The notes beneath the pieces were generated by a model, which had not been told where the DNA came from, made no database searches, and saw only the letters and a program-made list of their open reading frames with translations. Positions 23,146 to 35,220 of a DNA stretch of 64,000 bases are shown in pieces (position 1 is the first letter of the stretch; every line of letters starts with the position of its first letter). The stretch is from Myrica gale. Taxonomy: Eukaryota > Streptophyta > Magnoliopsida > Fagales > Myricaceae. The position numbers were made by a program, and so were the translations under genes. The stretch spans positions 21,911,271 to 21,975,270 of the forward strand of contig OZ005608.1 of NCBI GenBank assembly GCA_963930655.1, given 5' to 3'.

Positions 23146-24728
23146 GAGACATAAGATTTTTAAAAATTGTAAAAATATAAAAAAAATTGCCTAAGATTTT
23201 AAAAAATTACCTATGTTTTTAGAGTTGACAAATCATGTTTGGGTTATTTCACACTTGCAAAATCATTGCTCAGTTATATTTACATCTTGATTCCTAAGGT
23301 AATTGATTACATGACACACCAAGTGTTAATATATAATCAAGTAGCATGTCATCTGTTTTAAAAATAAATAAAAAATCATAAACTCGTAAATTAAATCAAA
23401 ATACTAAACTATAAAAAGATATATTATAATTTTTATTTATTTTTAAAATACCTGACTTGTCACGTGAACATATATTAATACTTGGTGTGTGTCACATTAT
23501 CAATTTCGATTGAAATTTGTTGAAAGACCTATAGTTTTACCAGTGCAGTCTAAATTCTCCGGTATTTTCACCTACTGTAGCACGCCAGTAGCATACTGGC
23601 GTTCACATGACTATACAGTGGTACAGCAAGTTTTTATTGGTATTAATTAACAAGGTAAGTGAGATTAGATGGCCTTCATAGAATATAATTTACTTAGTTG
23701 GTTACCTCGATGTAATGATGTATGAAGTGAACATACCTGAATATTAATCTTCGTCCTTTATTATATACTCTTGTTTGACTTCGACCACCTAATTAATCCA
23801 ATTTTTTTTTAAGAAAATAAACTCAAGCATTAGAAATATCCAGTACAGTAACCTAACAGGAAGAACTTCTGATTGCATATGGTTAGTGCCAGATGTTTGG
23901 TACATATCCACGAGGCAAGTCCTGGTTAGTTCCAACGTAGAACAGCTGTTACTGTCTATTCGCGGTTCGCACGCCATTTTGAACGGAGCTTCTTCAGAGC
24001 TATTCCAGAAGCAGCCAATACCTTTTCAGTACTGTCGCTGAAATATTTCCAACCACTGTTTTCTTCAAGTTAAAAATACTTCAGTTTACAAAGAGGAACT
24101 GTTAAGCAGATGACCCCATATTATAGACTAAAAGGTATAAAATATTTTTATAAAATTAAAGTTGAAAAAAAATTCTAATATTATAACCTATAAAATAGGG
24201 AACACTTTTATAAAATAAAAATTGAGGAAAAAAGTCTAAAACTTTAGGAATATAAATTAATGAAAGGCTTACGAAATAGGAATATTCTAAAAATTAGTTT
24301 ATAAAATTGAAATTGAAAAAAGAAAATCAAGATAGAAACTAGCACTAACAATAATAAAGTGTAATTAACCTATTAGCTTTTATGACTCTTTTTTTAAACA
24401 ATAGGACAACTTCTCACAAATTCTTCTCCTAAAATCTAGCACCACAACTGTATACTTTATTGCTAATTAACTCCAAGTTCTCAAAAAATTAAATTCTCAA
24501 AAAAAATTCAAAATAATATGACCACTTCTCACAAATTCTTCTTCTAAAACCTAACACCACAAATGTCTATTTTATTGTTAATTATCAAGAATATTGCGCC
24601 GCCCCTGTTTACACATGGACTGAGAAGTAACCCAAAACAAATACCTAAATGTTCACTCTCTCGAAGTAATAAATAAACGTCCTATAGAAAAGAATAGAGA
24701 AAATATTCCAGCTCATAATTTCAGGCCC
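23146..24728. other. AT-rich spacer downstream of CslG gene 3
   Basis: No gene recognised. Bases 24406-24466 and 24519-24580 form a direct repeat (ACTTCTCACAAATTCTTC and following) with a period of about 112 bp. A 9-bp-arm hairpin (ACGCCAGTA and TACTGGCGT) lies at about 23581-23601. The minus strand at 24050-23830 has short open stretches with no recognised family. Confidence 0.35.
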
Positions 24729-27700
24729 TTAGAGTAAGAGAGAAGCTGCAGCAATGAGACCGCATGCCAGAAATGTAGAGATTATGGTTGTTCTAAGAGG
24801 CATCCTTCCTTTGTCACTCCTCAAGACCACAGCTTCGTAAATTGGCCAGCAATTCACCACCCCAAATCCTGCTATCAACAACTGCACAAACAGTCCCTCC
24901 AATTTGCTTCTGCCTAACAGAACCCCCAGAAACCCCTTCACCAATGAGACCAAGTTGATGATGGCTGCTGTTGTTAATGGCACAAACATGGGTGATGGGA
25001 CGCCAAATTCAAAGAGCCCTTGCTCGTATTTTTTGCTTTGTTCATCGTCAAGAACTTTGCTGGTCACGTTGAAACCTTGTGTGGAAATGCCTATCGACTT
25101 GAGGGAGAACTCTACCAGTCCAAACAAGTAACATGTCAGTCCCCTGATCATCCATATCCTCTGATCATTCCACCACCTTTCGACTGTTCCACTGGATAAC
25201 AGAAAGTCGAGGAAATCCTGCCCGTAGGCTCCCAAGAAGAGAAATATATACAACAGAAACCATGAGTCTGAGACCTGCAACATATTGCTCTTTTTGAATA
25301 AATCTAGTGAACGACCATGATCAATAGCATAGAAGCTACAATTTTGGTAATTAAACTTCAGTGGAATGTAACTTTATATTTTCAATTTGTAGGTACTAGT
25401 GCTCAGGAACTCGGGGTAACAGAAGAAAGAGGCTTATGATTATAAGGTAAGTGCAAGTACTTACCAGTGGAAAGATGCTGATCCCATTGAGGAGAGCTAG
25501 CTGAGGGAGGAAGGAATATACTGTGATGGGAACAGACCAGATGGCCCAGAACCCAATCTGGGCATAAGCAAGGCCCATGAGAAGCCCCATGGACCTGATG
25601 CCAAAGGTTATGGGGCTAAACTTAGAGAAACCCACCTCAAGTAGGCCAATTGCCCATCGCTTTTGTTGAGTTAGCACATCGACAAGGGTAATGGGTGCAT
25701 CACCCAAGAACGCTGGTCTCTTAGGATTGCAGAATATGGATGTCCATCCCTCACATTGCAGCCGATAACATGTGTAGTAATCCTCAACCAATGATCCATA
25801 TCTGACACCCATCTGTGTATTTTTTTCAATAACTGTCATGTCAGAAATAACCCAAACACCAGACTATGTTAGATATATGAGGGAACATATATAGAAGAGT
25901 GTCAGAAATAACGGTCGGGATCCTTTCCTCCTCATCTGACGCGGTCTGGTTTGAATCCTATCCCCTTAAATTATATATCCAATGAAAGGATAAAAGAGAA
26001 AAGGCAGCAAACGAATAAATCTTACCTCAGAACCCCATTTAGTCTGGTTTTCATAATTGCAACCAGCAACCTTATGTGCGAGTTCCATTACTGGTTGGGA
26101 CCGGATTGGTCCGTCCACAACATGGTAGGGTCCTAACTCGGGAACTTCTGGTGACAACAGCGTTGATGGACCTCCAAAGAAGGCTCGTCGACAAAAGAAA
26201 CACCCAGTTCCAACATGATTGGGACCAACTAGCCCATCGAACCCCACCGGATTTATCTGGAACAGACGTTTAAACTCACCGGCATAGGTGTCATTCTTGT
26301 TAATCCCACGAAAGCGTTGAGGGAATTGAATGTAGCCTAATTGCTTGGACCGAATTTGAGGATCAAATAGGTAACACAAAACGCGGAGAGGCGTAGTAGG
26401 ATCATTGGAGAACATGTCACAATCCAGAGTTAGGACTATTGGAGCATTGGTCATGGTAGCCGATATCCGGAGCTTCAGGGGCGAAAAAAGAAACGGTGAA
26501 AGAGGAGTAAAATGAAGAGAAACTTTTGTAAATTAGTTAACATTGCGTAGCTTATATGCATATAGCTAAGGATATATATGTTTACCAGGACGTTAAGGGC
26601 ACCAGCTTTAAAGTTGTGGGGTGAAGTCCTGCTTTTCTGCCTGGAGACAGAGACGAGGTTTGGCAGGAAATGGCCGGTGATGTCTTTGTCCTTGCTATTC
26701 TCTAACAAAACCTTCTCATTTACCGATCACGGGTTGAATTAATCTCAGTTTAGACTGTTAAATTATCACCACTTCCAAATACCAAAACTAATAAGAAATA
26801 GGAATTTAATTCACGTTATCAATGTTCTGATACACATATATTTTGCCCTAACATGGAGAAGACAAACCTGGATCACCGTGGGATGTTCTTGGCGTGTGAA
26901 TCCATCCGTCCATTTGCTAAATGCTCTGCGCTCTTCTTCTCCGGTGATGTACTCATCCCCAAGTTTCCCTCTTTCGACAATATTCTCTAACCTAATTTTC
27001 ATGCTATCGTACATCGTCTGTTGCATTATGCAGCATCAGAAACTAGCTAGCCATCGAATCATCCGCTATATAAACGGGGTTATAATTGGTATTATCAAAG
27101 TGAGTTTCCATTAATTGGACCCATCACGATGTTCATCTAACCATTCAGAACTTTAAATATACATATATGAGCTCCTATCCAATATGACTGTTATATGATA
27201 TTATATATGCGTGGAAGGATACTGACACCTTTAAGATTTTCTTCATTTTTGAAGCATCGATCCTTAAAGATGCTGTTATGATTTGATGAATCATGCTTGT
27301 AGGCTGTATAAATTAAGGTTCTAAAAAATGGAAGTATTCAATGGTAATTTGAAGAGTAGTACTATTCCGCTCTGAACCAAATAACAAAAAAAGAGTGTAC
27401 TGTTCCAGCCTTTGGACTCACGTACTGCAGTTACCAATATTCAAGCAATGAGAAAATAAAACATAAAACAAAAGAAAGAAAAAAAAAACAAAAAATTAGG
27501 CTTATTTCCCGGATATTCCCGGACCACTAGGGTCTAATTAGTTCAATTAATTATTGTGGCAATCCATATTGTCGTAAGCAGGACAATTATGTAGCTTTTC
27601 ATTTGGTAATTATTAGAAACATCCAACCTAATTTGTTTTACCCTTACGGGAAACAAAATTAGGAATTTCTTGTTGCAACTCGTTTTGGGATCAAATTGTC

Positions 27701-29329
27701 TTATTGCGCTTCCACATCATGAGGAAGTTGGTGTTTTTAATTTGTTTGGCTTTTTCTTGTTGCTCTTTGCTTGGGATATATCTCTCTCCCTTAAGCAGTA
27801 GACACATTAACAATAGTACGAATTTTTTTTATTGAAAAGAACTATACTTAATTCGCCTTCAAACTATGGGTGTGAATACTATTTTGAGGTCTAAAATATC
27901 AATGTCATCGCATGGAACCTTGAACTATTAAAAGTCCTCAATCTTTACTATTTTATAGGATATGTTTGGTCAAGATTGTGATACCTAGTCAATTTTAATT
28001 GTGGAATTGTATTGAATAACATGCATAAATTGATAGGTTTTGATAGTTTTAGAGGTATATAATGTGGTAAAATTAATAGTTTGAACCCAAAATGATACAG
28101 ATCCGGTAGTTTTTGAGCACAAAGTGTGGTTTCCCCTTTTTCTTTTGGGAAATGCTGGGAATCCTGATGGGATCCCGAGCATTTCCCGAAATACACTGGG
28201 AAATGCTGCGAGCGCCCAGTGTATTTTTTGAATTTTCGGGATTTACTCGGGATCCCAAGCATGTCTCTTTTCTTTTTATCTTTTTAGCGAAACTTCAATT
28301 TACGCTCCTGAACTATGGGAAAAGACATTTCGCATTCTCATTTAACTATGGAAAAAGTCATCCAGTAAATATTGATTTTAGACAATATTTTGCATTTTTC
28401 GTTAACATTTTTTCTTAAATAACATGATTTTTGTCATTTGAAAAGACAATTTTATCGCTATAAATTTTGTGTAAAACCATCATATTTTGGAGGCCAAAAA
28501 GAAATTAATTTTCGTTAAATTTGATGAATTTTTTTAAACAATTTTGTAAATGATATAAAATCAGTAATTAATATGTGTAATATGGTAAAAATAATAATTC
28601 GAGGTTGCAAAACTATATTTATCTCTAAGTGATACTAACATCCCTGTGTAGACTATACCAAATAATATGTCATGCAGAAATGAAGAAGCTTTTTAGTGTG
28701 TTGATTACCTTAATCTTCTCAGCCTCAGAGGTCCAGGGATTATTCGAAGCAAAATACCCTTCTGGGTTCCGCTCTACTACGTTATTTTGCCTACAAAAGG
28801 GCAACCAGTGCCTTGCAAACTTAGCAGCCTCCATGAAAGCGAATAGAGTCAGCTGGGAGCCCCCGTCGTCTGATACGTAGACAGATATCTTCTCCGTTGG
28901 ATAGTCATACGCCATGACTGATAAAGCCGTGTTTGCCAAGCCCAAAGGCGGCTCCTTGTAGGGGTCCGCCGTGCATATGAACACGTCGAGGGCGAGATAG
29001 TCGGATTCTTTCACCAGCTTTCCGAGGTTTTCAGGGAATTCCTTACGATGGATTGGACGCAGACGGTAAGGCTGTGTAGCAGCCCACATAAGAGCAAGAA
29101 CAAGATCAGTGATTAGCAGGGCGAGGGAGATGAAGGCGGCGGCTAAGGTGGTGGAGTGGATGAGTTTGAGTACATGGTGACACAGCAAGACGAGGATGGC
29201 GCACGAGTAAGCTGCAGCAAACACACGGTTGAATACCGTGAGGCGTGAAGGCTCAAGCGTGTGAATTTGAGGGGTATGGCTGTTTGTGGCTGTGTTGGTA
29301 GTGGTACTGCAGCCTCTCACGCCGTCCAT
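24729..29329 (-). CDS. Cellulose synthase-like G protein 3 (745 aa, six exons)
   Basis: Third CslG paralogue, family GT2. Minus-strand exons: 29329-28709, 27017-26868, 26711-26586, 26472-26026, 25812-25465 and 25274-24729. All junctions are GT-AG and in the same positions and phase as genes 1 and 2. Motifs: SDDGGS at about 153-158, DCD at 316-318, VED and QQKRW (QxxRW) in exon 5, and C-terminal membrane helices in exons 5-6. The start MDGVRG at 29329 is shared with gene 1. Upstream in-frame codons stay open to 29560 but overlap the TATA box and a duplicated leader, so they are not taken as coding. No frameshift or stop is seen. It ends in SLLL, two residues short of gene 1. Intron 1 (1.7 kb) carries a palindromic insertion near 28130-28265. 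The specific substrate is unknown. Confidence 0.92.
28130..28265. repeat. Palindromic MITE-like sequence in CslG gene 3 intron 1
   Basis: The stretch contains two stem-loops. GGGAAATGCT (28147-28156) pairs with AGCATTTCCC (28178-28187). AAATACACTGGG (28189-28200) pairs perfectly with CCCAGTGTATTT (28215-28226). GGGAAATGCT and GGGATCCC recur within it. It is probably a remnant of a small inverted-repeat transposon, but no family could be assigned. Confidence 0.6.
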
Positions 29330-29371
29330 TCTTTTGGGGCTGTGTTGGTAGTGGTACTGCAGCCTCTCACG
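29290..29371 (-). repeat. 50-bp tandem duplication across the start codon of CslG gene 3
   Basis: An identical 32-bp block occurs at 29290-29321 and 29340-29371, period 50. The downstream copy (in gene direction) encodes VRGCSTTTNT right after the start codon; the upstream copy lies in the leader in a different reading frame and has lost the ATG. Confidence 0.85.
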
Positions 29372-29410
29372 ACGATACATATGGGGGCACATCATCACAT
29401 GTGGTTCTCG

Positions 29411-29417
29411 ATTTATA
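29411..29417 (-). promoter_or_regulatory. TATA box of CslG gene 3
   Basis: TATAAAT on the minus strand, 82-88 bp upstream of the start codon at 29329. The same heptamer precedes both paralogues. Confidence 0.5.
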
Positions 29418-30023
29418 AGCCTGCATGTGGAGAGATGACACGCGTACATACGTGTAAGGGTCTCTAAATTTAAATACACGTGTTGAGCGTGGGCCAGATC
29501 ATTAAGAAACAATAACTGGGCTCTTACACAATTGGTGTTCCATTTAATCACGATGTGCACGGCATGACCAAGGTTGTCCCGTTCTGATCGCTCGTACTGA
29601 TACTAGTTGGAAAGAACATTAATAATGATTGGGACTTAAAACAACCAGCAAAGCAATCATGAAATCAGATCCATTCCAGATAGTACCAGATATCACCTAT
29701 ATACATCTGTGTTTTCAACTAGTCCAGTTAAATTTCGTAAGCTCTTAACGTGAGATTTGTTCACCAAGTAGAATTCGGAATACCACAGTTCTTTGTCGGT
29801 TATGTGGTAAATGGATGAGCAAGACAAGTCCAAATTGCAGCATGCATGGCTGCGCTCGCTTCTGTCGACGCTGTCACGGCCTTCTACTTGCTTGGAGGAG
29901 TTGATCAGAATTCCCTTTGCGAGTGGCAGGAAAGCTATCGTTATCTGTATATGTCCATCACTTTATCATCATTGAGTACAAGTGGAGAATGCTGCCGACG
30001 TTGTTGGGTGTTGTAGTCAATCA
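29418..30023. other. CslG gene 3 promoter region and possible decayed LTR
   Basis: Holds the upstream flank of gene 3. The right end (AGTCAATCA at about 30015-30023) is immediately followed by a minus-strand polypurine tract, so the last few hundred bases may be a decayed or different LTR. They do not visibly match the LTR at 31112-31508. Confidence 0.3.
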
Positions 30024-30304
30024 ATAGTCTCCCCCTTTTCAACCTCAACATCGATGCAGGTCGGACCGAAGATCGAGCCCCCCAATCAGGTCAGTTGTCC
30101 AGTTGAGATGTAGTTTCAAGCAGGATGCTTTGGAGAAGTTCGATCGCTGCTGAGATCTCGCCCCGAGCAGGATTTTCAGTGGAGTTCGACCAGACTTGAA
30201 AGGAAGAAGAAGACAGGGCGGCCTGAATCAGGAAACTATGATGCCTCAGTTAGATCTAAAAAAGATTTTAGTATTAGAATAGCAATCCAGCCTGAGAAAA
30301 TATA

Positions 30305-30490
30305 AAGGGGGACTTGCGATCGAGTTGACCATTGCCCGGGTACGAGCCGGCGCAGGGTACTCGGGAAACTTGCGATCGAGTTCCCTCAGCTGGGGTACTA
30401 GCCCTCGCAGAGTACTAGGGAGATTTGCGATCGAGTTGACCATTGCTCGGGTACGAACCAGCGCAGGGTACTCGAGAGTGCAGACTTGCG
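30305..30490. repeat. Minisatellite in the non-coding LTR element
   Basis: Three imperfect units of about 60 bp built on ACTTGCGATCGAGTT, GTACGAGCC and GCGCAGGGTACTCGG. Confidence 0.8.
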
Positions 30491-31111
30491 CACTTGAACC
30501 GACTAGGAGCAAAATTATTTCTGTATTCACCAAAAACTAGAAACAAGAGAATCAAAATGTCTCAAATAATAAAACAAGTGGGCGGCGTTCCATGGATGGA
30601 GGAGGCACTTCCCGTGCGAGTTCTCGAGGTGGTATGTCCCTGGTCGGGTGGTCCCCACCACTCTGTAAGGGTCTTTCCAATTGGCATGGAGTTTCCCTTC
30701 ATCTATAACTTTCAGAAAAAGAAACTTTTAGCGTAGACTAGAGTTAGAAAACTTCAATTAAACATTTAAATTCAAAAGAATTCAAGAGATGGAGGCAGCT
30801 CTTCAATTAGTTCAGAAGAAAATAAACCAAAGCCTAAAAGAATTGCAAGAAGGTCAAAACCAATAAAAAGGTACAATCCGATGGTGGACAATAGATCATT
30901 GGTCCTATTCTTTAACGAAAAAATATCCCCTGTGAAAGAAAGAACGTATGCAAGAAACGATAATCTTTAGCGTATAAAATCTTCCCTTCAAGCGATCCAC
31001 ATGTTCCCAAATAGTAACGAGGGATGCAAGGAGATGGTTAAAAATCGTTATGGTGAACGTAAAAGTGTTTGAAGGTGGGTTTTTTCTAGAATTACCATAG
31101 ATGGCGCCAAC

Positions 31112-31508
31112 TGATGAAGTCAAGAATCACCACAATGCTCGGAAGCCAAGTGAACCTGCAAGAATCGCCGAGGGGGTGGCCTCGGGTCTGGAGACTCCGA
31201 CGGTTAAGTTAGATCTCAAGAAGATGTTGAGTATTATGATTATTGAAGAACATACCTTGACTTTTATATCAATGTGAGAGTTTCAAACCTATCGTGAAAC
31301 TGCCTTCTGGAAGAGTCAGTTTGTAAAGTTGTATTAGGAGAGTGTCGCCGACCATTCAAGTTGCCATGAGGAGTCATCGGGTGGCTAGACTTCTATGTGA
31401 GAACGGATGTCAGACTCCTATGCGAGGTCGAATAGTCGGAACTGGCCAACAAGCTAATAGACCCGAGCCTAAGTGGTCTGGTCAAGCCAAGTATTTCATG
31501 GCCCATCA
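31112..31508 (-). repeat. Gypsy-family LTR (397 bp)
   Basis: It starts TGATGAAGTCAAG and ends GGCCCATCA, and is abutted at the left by a primer-binding-site-like sequence. It is homologous to the hAT-interrupted LTR at 18976-21185. Confidence 0.78.
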
Positions 31509-32519
31509 ATATGTACTCATGATCTCATGCACTTTGAACCATATATGAGTTTTGTGCATTTGCTACTATTTTCTTTTAGGAGTTAGATAGATACATCTTT
31601 TTCAGGGCAATTGTTGCGTGTATCTAAGCTAATTAGTTTCTGGACCTCATCAACAATTTTTTAAATTAATAAACTCACACTTACCCAACGTATAAATAAA
31701 TGGGCTCAAAATCTTAAAAAAATAAAGGACCGGAGTGAAATCTGCTTCGAATTCAATAAAATGCCCATGCTTTCTTTAAGGAAAAAAAAAGAAACACTAT
31801 CACCTATATATACATTTTGGGTAATTGATTATAGCCTATATAATAAAGAAGTAATTGTTTGAAAAATTAAGGGGATCAGAAAATATATTTATTTGATAAA
31901 TGAATAGGTTAAATAATTTTTTTTCAAAAATCTATAGCACTATAAATATCTTCTTTTTTTGTTAAATAAAAAAATGTCCTCAGGTGATGGACCATCATGA
32001 AGCCAGGCCGAAGCCCACCACCACTTAAACTTGAAAATTACAAATAAGACAGAGACCACCAGACCAAACCTTGAATCTTAGACACAGCCCACACACCACT
32101 AAACTGTAACATTTATATATCAATCGTATTGAAACACTTATTCTATGAGCATCTCAAACTCAAGTGAACAAATCTAGTTCATTATAATTTTTTTCTATCA
32201 GACGCATGACACCTTTATTAATCACACAACAAAGAAAACTAGATATGGGGATCAGTTCCCACATAAGTCCACACAAGGTTAAGAAAATGCTCACTAACAT
32301 CAGGTAGCTTGCAGTTATAAATTGAAAGGCGGCCCATCGAAGAAGATGATCCGCCAAATTGTTCGTACTACTATGAACAAATTGAAACTCACCGAAAGTT
32401 AAAAATAAAGCTATAGAATAATGAAAATCTTCAATCCTCTACTAGATGCCTCATTCCTCTTGTTTGGGATAATTCCTTAGAACTTTTATGACCAAAAAAG
32501 AATCATAAAATTTACTTTC
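31509..32519. other. AT-rich spacer
   Basis: Nothing recognised on either strand between the LTR element and the copia fragment. Confidence 0.35.
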
Positions 32520-34161
32520 TGTTCGTCAGTTCTGTCAAGATAACTCGGTCTTTTTTTAATTTCACTCTCATTGTTTTTATGTTAAGGATCTTCGCACCGG
32601 GAAGGTTCTTCTCCAAGGTCCAACTAAGCATGGACTCTACACTCTTCTGTCCTCTTCGACCTCTCCTCAAGCTTGTGTTGGTGAACGTGCTTCTATTTCA
32701 CACTGGCATCAACGATTGGGTCACCCCTCCTTGAAGCTTGTCAACAATCTTCTACGTCAGTTCCAGCTTCCTTTTCACAAGTCTCCTGGGTTTTCTCCTT
32801 GTGCCGCATGCTGCCAGGCCAAGTCTCATTGTCTCCCTTTTCCTCAATTTTTTTCTGTTAGCACTAGACCCCTTCAACTCATGTTCATGGACGTGTGGGG
32901 TCCTTCCCCTGTGCTTTCCAGATCTGGATCTCGTTTTTATTTCTCTATAGTTGATGCTTTTAGTCGGTACACTTGGTTATTTCCTATTCAGTGTAAATCG
33001 GATGCTCTTCCGCAGTTTGTTGCTTTTCAGCGCAATGTAGAACGGTTTTTTACTCTCAAAATTTCTACTATTCAATCTGATTGGGGTGGCGAATTTCGTT
33101 CTCTTAATACATTTTTACTTTCCCAAGGTATTACACATCGTCGTAGTTGCCCACATACACATCAGCAAAATGGCACTGTTGAGCGCAAGCACAGGCATAT
33201 TATAGAATCTGGCCTCGCTCTCTTAGCTCACGGTGCCATGCCTCAGGTGTTTTGGGCCGATGCTTTCCAAACGACTGTCTATTTAATTAATAGACTCCCT
33301 AGTGTTGTGATTCACAATCAATCCCCTTTTTTCGCCTGTTTCAAAAACATCCAGATTATTCCTCTCTGCGTGTTTTTGGCTCTGCTTGCTACCCCCATCT
33401 TCGTCCTTATAACACTCATAAAATAGACCTCCGGTCCAAGCTCTGTGCCTTTATTGGTTATAGTGCTAACCACAAAGGCTATTTGTGTTATCACATTCCT
33501 TCTTTCACGTGTCTATGTCTCTTGCAATGTTGTTTTTAATGAGTTTCTTTCCTTTTCACACACAGCAGACTTCTGCACCATCTCCTTCTTTTTCCACTCA
33601 TACCACTCTTCCTTTGTCTTTATCTATTTCCCCTTTTTCTCCTCCCACGTCTCCACCTTTATCTCCTGCCCCTGCTCCCTCTCATTGTCCTTCAAATACT
33701 TCTCCTTCTCCTACTCTCGAGTGTCTCAGTACCCCTTCTTTCCCTCCACCTAATCCACCTCTCTCTTCTCCTCCTATTCTACCTTTGCCAAGGTATCCCA
33801 CTCGCTCTCGACAGTCTAAAGTTCGGACTGATGGTACTATCCCGTGACCACCACCTCGCACCTATGCTACTACTGTTGCCACCTCCCCTCTTGAGCCTAC
33901 TTTTGTCACCGAAGCATTAAAGTATGCTGACTGGCGTCAGGCCATGCAGAGTGAATTTCATGCACTTCTCCAAATCAAGACCTAGCAGCTTGTTCCTCCA
34001 ACTTCGGCTCAGAATGTGCTTAGTTGCAAGTGGGTATTTCGTACCAAGCACCTAGTCGATGGTTCGGTTGAAAGACGAAAGGCTCGTCTTGTGGCCAAGG
34101 GCTTTCACCAACAACATGGCCTCGATTATACTGAAACCTTTAGTCCAGTGGTTCGTCCCTA
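32520..34161 (+). mobile_element. Ty1/copia retrotransposon fragment
   Basis: Plus-strand remnant of a copia polyprotein. In order: a segment before the integrase (VKDLRTGKVLLQG); the GAG-pre-integrase zinc-binding segment (HWHQRLGHP, CAACCQAK); an integrase core with its acidic residues visible (MDVWGP, QSDWGGEF, NGTVERKHR); then frameshifts; a Ser/Pro-rich linker (33540-33850); and the start of reverse transcriptase ([41 protein letters not shown]). A TAG replaces the usual Trp codon early in the RT segment. The sequence stops abruptly at about 34161. No LTR, gag nucleocapsid or RNase H is found, so it is a dead internal fragment. Confidence 0.87.
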
Positions 34162-34799
34162 TCAATGAACAGAGCATCATTTGAATATGTTATTTTGTTA
34201 TTTTCTCAACGTTATCAAAACTCCTCATCTCCCAGTCGTTTTGTACCCAGAATAACACTCTAGGCCTGGGCAGTGATCTTTGCAAGGATCGGATACACAA
34301 AGTCACAAACTCTGCAATATGAATAATAGATCACTTATTCACTTTCCATGTCAAAAGACAATTAGTTGGGCTGGACAAAGAACCCAGTTCAGAGTCAGGA
34401 TTAGATGAGCCTAGTTGGGCCTGTGGTTTGATTCTATAGAGATTGGGCCCAGGTTTCTATAGGTAAGTTCCGTTCTCTTGCCGCAGACGTCAGACGCCTT
34501 TGCTCCACGCCAATGGAGATAACTTTCTGGGATGGGGACCACTGCTCTGCACAGTCCGCGGCTCCCACTGACGTCCTTCTGCTGTGCCCCACCCTTTTCC
34601 TTCTCGTCACCTTGGGACGTAGCGATCCCATCCCAGGCAGGGACGCGCCCAACCGTGTGCCAACTCTCTGTACATGTGTTTCTATTCCAACATTAAACCT
34701 TTCGCTGCTAAGGGGTCGACGAAGATGGTGGTGCATTGCCGGACTTCCAAGCACCACCCCTGCGCCGTCATAAAAGGATAAGAATCTCGTCCGGACAAA

Positions 34800-35220
34800 C
34801 TCTCGTCACTAGATAATAGCAAATCGTTCCCCTTGAATAGTGATGCAGCACCCCCATTATGCTGGTAAACAGGAGGTGCTACTCCCCTCATTTCTTCAGT
34901 GCTACGACCACACTGAAGGCAGAAACAAGATAATCGCTCATAATACGACCACACTGTAGTGCTTCCTCTTCATCGAATTGAATCTTAATACGTAAATATG
35001 GGTTATTATTTTCCACCTTTTCCATTTCTAGTACCTCCCCAAGCTTACTTCAAATCATCAGCGCATTTTCTTCATCCATGGGCAGACCAGGAATCTGCAC
35101 CCAGTATTGGGCACGAGAAAGAGCAACTTCATTGATAGTCTCCCCTCTATTTATTAAATCATGAAAAAACCGTTGAAATTCCAGGGAGCCAGCCTTAGCG
35201 CGTACTCCTTTATCTGAACT
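34800..35220 (-). mobile_element. LINE ORF1 remnant
   Basis: Minus-strand translation at 35215-34950 reads SRAQYWVQIPGLP, then after a stop KLGEVLEMEKV and YLRIKIQFDEE. A shifted frame follows with YERLSCFCLQCG. This order matches the DUF4283 and CCHC-type zinc-knuckle part of plant LINE ORF1 proteins. It has at least one stop and one frameshift and no endonuclease or reverse transcriptase nearby. Confidence 0.7.

Larger units (their letters stand above)
30024..31508 (-). mobile_element. Non-coding gypsy-related LTR element
   Basis: In minus orientation the right-hand LTR (31112-31508) is followed by GTTGGCGCCATCTATGG. This TGGCGCC-type primer-binding-site-like sequence (plus strand 31101-31111) directly abuts the LTR. 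The left end has a polypurine tract reading AAAAGGGGGAGACTAT, next to a possible second LTR end at 30023. The 1.1-kb interior has minisatellites but no gag or pol. It shares its LTR, polypurine tract and repeat unit with the element at 18976-23145, so it is a deletion or LARD/TRIM-like derivative of that family. Confidence 0.68.

Noticed and set aside
29330..29560. In-frame upstream extension of CslG gene 3 (Met at 29560 or 29380)
   Set aside because: It spans the TATA box and a duplicated leader segment; the start MDGVRG at 29329 is shared with gene 1.
34434..34773. Overlapping open frames on both strands near 34.4-34.8 kb
   Set aside because: No recognisable domain; the region borders a decayed LINE ORF1 and reads as non-coding or transposon debris.
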